Source: an uncultured Planctomycetaceae bacterium (GTDB lineage: Bacteria > Planctomycetota > Planctomycetia > Planctomycetales > Planctomycetaceae). From it: DNA of 11,092 bases. The notes beneath the pieces were generated by a model. That model ran no database searches. It worked only from the letters and a program-made list of their open reading frames with translations, and was not told the origin of the DNA. This document shows positions 8,258-11,092 of the stretch, piece after piece. The translations under genes were made by a program, and so were the position numbers. Positions within the stretch are counted from its first letter, which is position 1, and the number at the start of each line of letters is the position of its first letter. The stretch covers positions 1-11,092 of the forward strand of contig CAIXQV010000673.1 in NCBI GenBank assembly GCA_903921605.1, given 5' to 3'.

Positions 8258-9220
8258 TCAGCTTTCACCGTTCCGGCGATTCACGTCGTTCTGAAGTGAC
8301 TCGACCCCGCTACCATCGACTGCGGAAAGAAACTGATTGATCAGTCCTTCCGGGGCGTTGACGATGTGTTGCGGGCCTGGGAACGTGCCGCTCTTGACAT
8401 CGTCGATATAGTCCCGAAACCCGTTGACTCGCTCGACCTGAATCGCCTGCTCCATCTTGTAGAGGTCTCGATACTGTTTTGTGTGTCGAGGATAGGGCGG
8501 AGCATGACAGCCAAGGATGTCTTCGGCGAACATGAACTGAATGTCGCCGCCGCTGCCGGCGCCAATCGACGAGGTGACGAGGCGAGTCCGTTTGGAGATT
8601 TCCGCGAGCAACTGAGCTGGCACGACTTCAACTTCAACGGCCCAGGCTCCTGCTTCTTCGAATGACTTAATCTGTTCGAAGATCCACATCGCTTCTTCAA
8701 TCGTTTTGCCGACCGCCCTGAGTCCTCCCGTCCACGTACTCAGGCGAGGCACCAGTCCGGCGTGCGCTTCCACGGGAATGCCAGCATCAGAAACAGCCCG
8801 AATCAGTTTCGGTCCCCATTGGCACATGATTCCATCGGCGCCAGCCTCCATCGCGATGTAGCCAGCTCGGACCGCTTCGTCCGCAGTCGCAATCTTTGTC
8901 AGCCCGATGCAGAACGTCATGAACGTATGGGGTGCTGCTTTTCGCATCGCGATTGCTTCAGCCGGATTCGCTGGATCAAACTTGACCTTCAGCGTATCGA
9001 TGCCCGCCTCTTCGGCTGCCACGGCCTCCCTGGTTGTGAAGGGCATGGTCTCGGTGAGAATAGTTTTGCCCTTCAAATCTCTGAGATGTTTCACCGTGTA
9101 ATTGCGGGTTGCGTATTCTCCGCCCAGAGTCATCGTTCGGTGGAGTCCTCGCTTGTGAGCGTCTCTGGGCGCCAAGGCGCCAAACGGGTGTTCGTCAGAT
9201 TTCATGGGTTTCGCAGACAT
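8258..9220 (-). CDS. PanB-like (ketopantoate hydroxymethyltransferase fold) protein, divergent active site
   Basis: 320 residues from ATG 9220; the frame is open to TTG 9313, and ATG 9205 and 9133 are alternatives, none with a clear Shine-Dalgarno. The second half follows PanB closely by eye: AHAGLVPR (PanB GHLGLTPQ), TGGLRAVGKT (FGGYKVQGR), EVEVVPAQLLAEI (LECVPVELAKRI) with catalytic Glu198 kept, SSIGAGSGGDIQ (IGIGAGNVTDGQ) and SGTFPGPQH near the end (SGVYPGEEH). The first half differs. PanB LLADLPF aligns with FMTFCIG and KIEGG with MCQWG, so two of the three Mg-binding acids (Asp84 and Glu114 in E. coli) are missing; the Asp45 region (VGDS) aligns with VKFDPAN, where an Asp may remain. True PanB adds hydroxymethyl to ketoisovalerate for pantothenate synthesis. 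With this site, a related but different reaction on the same barrel is more likely. No panC or other pantothenate gene is nearby. Confidence 0.78.
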   Translation of the reverse strand: MSAKPMKSDEHPFGALAPRDAHKRGLHRTMTLGGEYATRNYTVKHLRDLKGKTILTETMPFTTREAVAAEEAGIDTLKVKFDPANPAEAIAMRKAAPHTFMTFCIGLTKIATADEAVRAGYIAMEAGADGIMCQWGPKLIRAVSDAGIPVEAHAGLVPRLSTWTGGLRAVGKTIEEAMWIFEQIKSFEEAGAWAVEVEVVPAQLLAEISKRTRLVTSSIGAGSGGDIQFMFAEDILGCHAPPYPRHTKQYRDLYKMEQAIQVERVNGFRDYIDDVKSGTFPGPQHIVNAPEGLINQFLSAVDGSGVESLQNDVNRRNGES

Positions 9221-10073
9221 AGAAACAGTGTGGAAAGACTTGTGTCGGCAATGAGATTCTCGATTCGTCTGCACAATTTCAACCGAGACAGCCCACGAGC
9301 CCCTCCAAAACAAGAGCCTGATTGTTCGCTACAGACCCAGAACAGATGACTCATGCGATTGCTCTAACCCACACTGGTCATATCGGCACGAGGTCGTGCG
9401 AGTGTGTCGGATCGGCGCAGTGACGAACGGGATCGAATGCCGCCTCTTCCAATGTGACCGGAGCAGGATGCGGATAGGCACAAATACGCATCGCATCGTC
9501 TCCTTGGGCTCGATGCAATTTTGTGAAGCGAGATGTTGAGGAGATAGTTTGCTCCATGGAGGATTCGTATGTGCCATTGCAATCGCCCGCCGTTCTGCAG
9601 TCGCGATAACCGCCAGCCTTCGATTTGTCCTTCAAATAGACTTGGGAAATGACCAATTATCGATTGAGGCAGGCGACGCAGGAACGGCGTCAGGAGAATG
9701 CAAAACAGGTTGTCATTCTGTCTACACACCGCACGCTGGCTTCCGTCAGACGGCCTGCCTCATCCGGAAAACCTCGAAAAGAGTCGAACCGCAACATATC
9801 GCATGTGGATGATTATGCGAGCCTGCCCGGTAGAGGTGAATGTCCTGCTTCTGCAACTCAGAAATCTGATCGAGTCTGCGGATTGAACCGTGGCGAGTTT
9901 GAGGCTCGAAGCGATGGAGTTCACTCAATGGCGGATTCCCCACTGACTCGAGCAGAATATTTATGGAATTAACGGTGTGACTGGAACATGCTCCCGGGCA
10001 TCATTACTCTGGCACTTCACTGGTGAATTTTTAGACCTCATGGCCGCATTTTCTTTGAAGGGTTGCGTTGTCT
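9221..10073. other. Gap of about 850 bp with no recognisable gene
   Basis: Open frames on both strands are short, overlap one another and lack domains. The only signals seen are a short ORF with a good Shine-Dalgarno (9378-9491, minus), a small perfect hairpin GCACGA-GG-TCGTGC (9386-9399), and the leader of the sulfatase gene. Promoters for the divergent PanB-like and sulfatase genes should lie here, but none could be assigned by eye. Confidence 0.5.
9378..9491 (-). CDS. Very doubtful 37-residue ORF with strong Shine-Dalgarno
   Basis: On the minus strand AAGGAG (9505-9500) is followed by 8 nt and ATG 9491, opening a 37-codon frame that starts MRICAYPHPAPVTLEEAA and is His/Pro/Asp-rich towards its end. 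The frame continues upstream to TTG 9656 without a good start. The only support is the ribosome-binding site; no homology is recognised, and it could be chance or a remnant. Confidence 0.15.
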   Translation of the reverse strand: MRICAYPHPAPVTLEEAAFDPVRHCADPTHSHDLVPI

Positions 10074-11092
10074 ATGCGTTTATTCTGTTTGGCAACGATT
10101 GTACTTTTCGTTACCGCTCCCGCCTTTGGGCAGTCGGTTGAGCAGTCGAATCGCGTGAACCTGCCGGTTGCAGATCCTGCGTTTAAAGGAAAGATCGGGG
10201 AGACGTTCCGTGATTCTATCCCGAGCTTCCCGCAGCCTCTGAGAGCTCCCGAGGCGAGTCCGAATGTCCTGTTGATTCTTCTGGACGACGTCGGCTTCGG
10301 AATGTGTTCGACCTTTGGTGGCCCCGTAGCCACGCCACATCTTGATCAACTGGCCGACAATGGACTGAAGTACAACCGTTTCCATACGACCGCGCTTTGC
10401 AGTCCGACTCGCGGAGCACTGTTGGCGGGACGCAATCATCATTCCGTCGCGACTGGAGTCATCATTGAGATGGGAACCGGCTATCCCGGGTACACGGGAA
10501 TCATCCCGAAAAGTACGGCGCTGGTGTCAGAGACTCTGCGTGACAATGGTTACGCAACCGCGATGTTCGGCAAATGGCACAATACGCCAGAGCCTGACAT
10601 TAGTCCGGCTGGACCATTCGATCGATGGCCCACTGGCCTGGGATTCGACTATTTCTATGGCTTTAATCAGGGCGAAACGCATCAGTACTATCCGACAATC
10701 TACCGCAATACAACCTGGGTTCCTCAGCCGAAGTCCCCGGAGGCGGGTTATCATTTCACGGCTGACATGACGGATGAAGCCATCGCGTGGACTCGAAATA
10801 TCCGTGCGGCTAACCCGGACAAACCCTGGTTCAATTATTTCAGCACCTCTGGCATTCATGCGCCACATCATGCTCCAAAGGAATGGCGAGACAAGTTTGT
10901 CGGGATGTTTGATCACGGCTGGGATAAGCAACGCGAACTGACCCATGCGAAGCAGCTGGAAATCGGCATCATTCCCAAGTTGACCAAACTGACGCCTCGT
11001 CCCGAGAGCGTTCCTTCGTGGGACAGTCAGCCGGCAGATGCACGCAAGGTGTATTGTCGACTGATGGAGAATTACGCAGCGTACATGGCCTA
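10074..11092 (+). CDS. Exported type I arylsulfatase (AtsA-like), cut by right edge
   Basis: 339 codons are visible, with no stop. Residues 1-20 (MRLFCLATIVLFVTAPAFGQ) form a signal peptide, so the enzyme acts in the periplasm or outside, hydrolysing sulfate esters. Landmarks: NVLLILLDDVGFG with Ca-binding Asp71-Asp72; LCSPTRGALLAGR with Cys109-x-Pro-x-Arg113, where Cys is oxidised to formylglycine; GKWH (166-169) with Lys167 and His169; and SGIHAPHH with His262. The stretch FHTTALCSPTRGALLAGRNH and GYPGYTG closely resemble Pseudomonas AtsA and relatives. The Cys makes it a Cys-type sulfatase dependent on a formylglycine-generating enzyme or anaerobic maturase, neither in view. GAAGGG (10057-10062) lies 11 nt before ATG 10074. 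The C-terminal subdomain is missing. Substrate unknown; planctomycetes commonly use such enzymes on algal sulfated polysaccharides. Confidence 0.92.
   Translation, partial: MRLFCLATIVLFVTAPAFGQSVEQSNRVNLPVADPAFKGKIGETFRDSIPSFPQPLRAPEASPNVLLILLDDVGFGMCSTFGGPVATPHLDQLADNGLKYNRFHTTALCSPTRGALLAGRNHHSVATGVIIEMGTGYPGYTGIIPKSTALVSETLRDNGYATAMFGKWHNTPEPDISPAGPFDRWPTGLGFDYFYGFNQGETHQYYPTIYRNTTWVPQPKSPEAGYHFTADMTDEAIAWTRNIRAANPDKPWFNYFSTSGIHAPHHAPKEWRDKFVGMFDHGWDKQRELTHAKQLEIGIIPKLTKLTPRPESVPSWDSQPADARKVYCRLMENYAAYMA

Noticed and set aside
8762..9349. 195-residue plus-strand ORF
   Set aside because: Antisense to the PanB-like gene; no domain, with a composition typical of a shadow frame.
9649..9972. 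107-residue plus-strand ORF before the sulfatase
   Set aside because: Low-complexity polar protein without domain or good ribosome-binding site; overlaps other equally poor frames.
10527..10946. 139-residue minus-strand ORF
   Set aside because: Antisense to the sulfatase catalytic region.

Overview
The window most likely comes from a planctomycete (Planctomycetota), although no marker gene settles this. Pointers are moderate GC, short operons separated by long weakly coding gaps, an exported AtsA-type sulfatase, a secreted HExxH protein and a lipoprotein-type TolC homologue. No plasmid, phage, transposase, CRISPR array or rRNA/tRNA gene could be recognised.

Left part (1-3177, minus strand): a probable three-gene run, truA (tRNA pseudouridine synthase), then an MFS transporter of the sugar/aromatic-acid type, then a secreted HExxH zinc-metalloprotease-like protein that runs off the left edge. 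The MFS stop and the next start are only 17 bp apart. A perfect 30-bp palindrome lies inside the protease-like gene at 473-502 and is the most statistically surprising structure in the window. A doubtful small minus-strand ORF (3292-3606) lies upstream of truA.

Centre (3633-5600, plus strand): a large TolC/outer-membrane-efflux-type lipoprotein, divergent from truA and with no inner-membrane pump or adaptor gene in the window. It is followed by about 1.1 kb (5601-6708) without a convincing gene. That gap holds a 39-bp imperfect tandem repeat, several stem-loops and a rho-independent-terminator-like hairpin with a T-rich tail at 6444-6480.

Right part: a double-cupin protein resembling class I mannose-6-phosphate isomerase (6709-8034, plus) converges on a PanB-like (ketopantoate hydroxymethyltransferase fold) protein (8258-9220, minus), with a hairpin between them. 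By eye the PanB-like protein keeps the catalytic Glu but lacks at least two of the three Mg-binding acidic residues of true PanB, so it may do different chemistry. After about 850 bp without a clear gene, an exported type I arylsulfatase (10074 to the right edge, plus) keeps the CxPxR formylglycine motif. Its maturation would need a formylglycine-generating enzyme encoded elsewhere.

Apart from the minus-strand run, the genes look functionally separate: RNA modification, solute transport, envelope export, two unassigned metabolic enzymes and sulfate-ester scavenging. No defence or mobile system was found. The best leads are the palindrome, the divergent PanB-like protein with its cupin neighbour, and the structured non-coding segment before the cupin gene.
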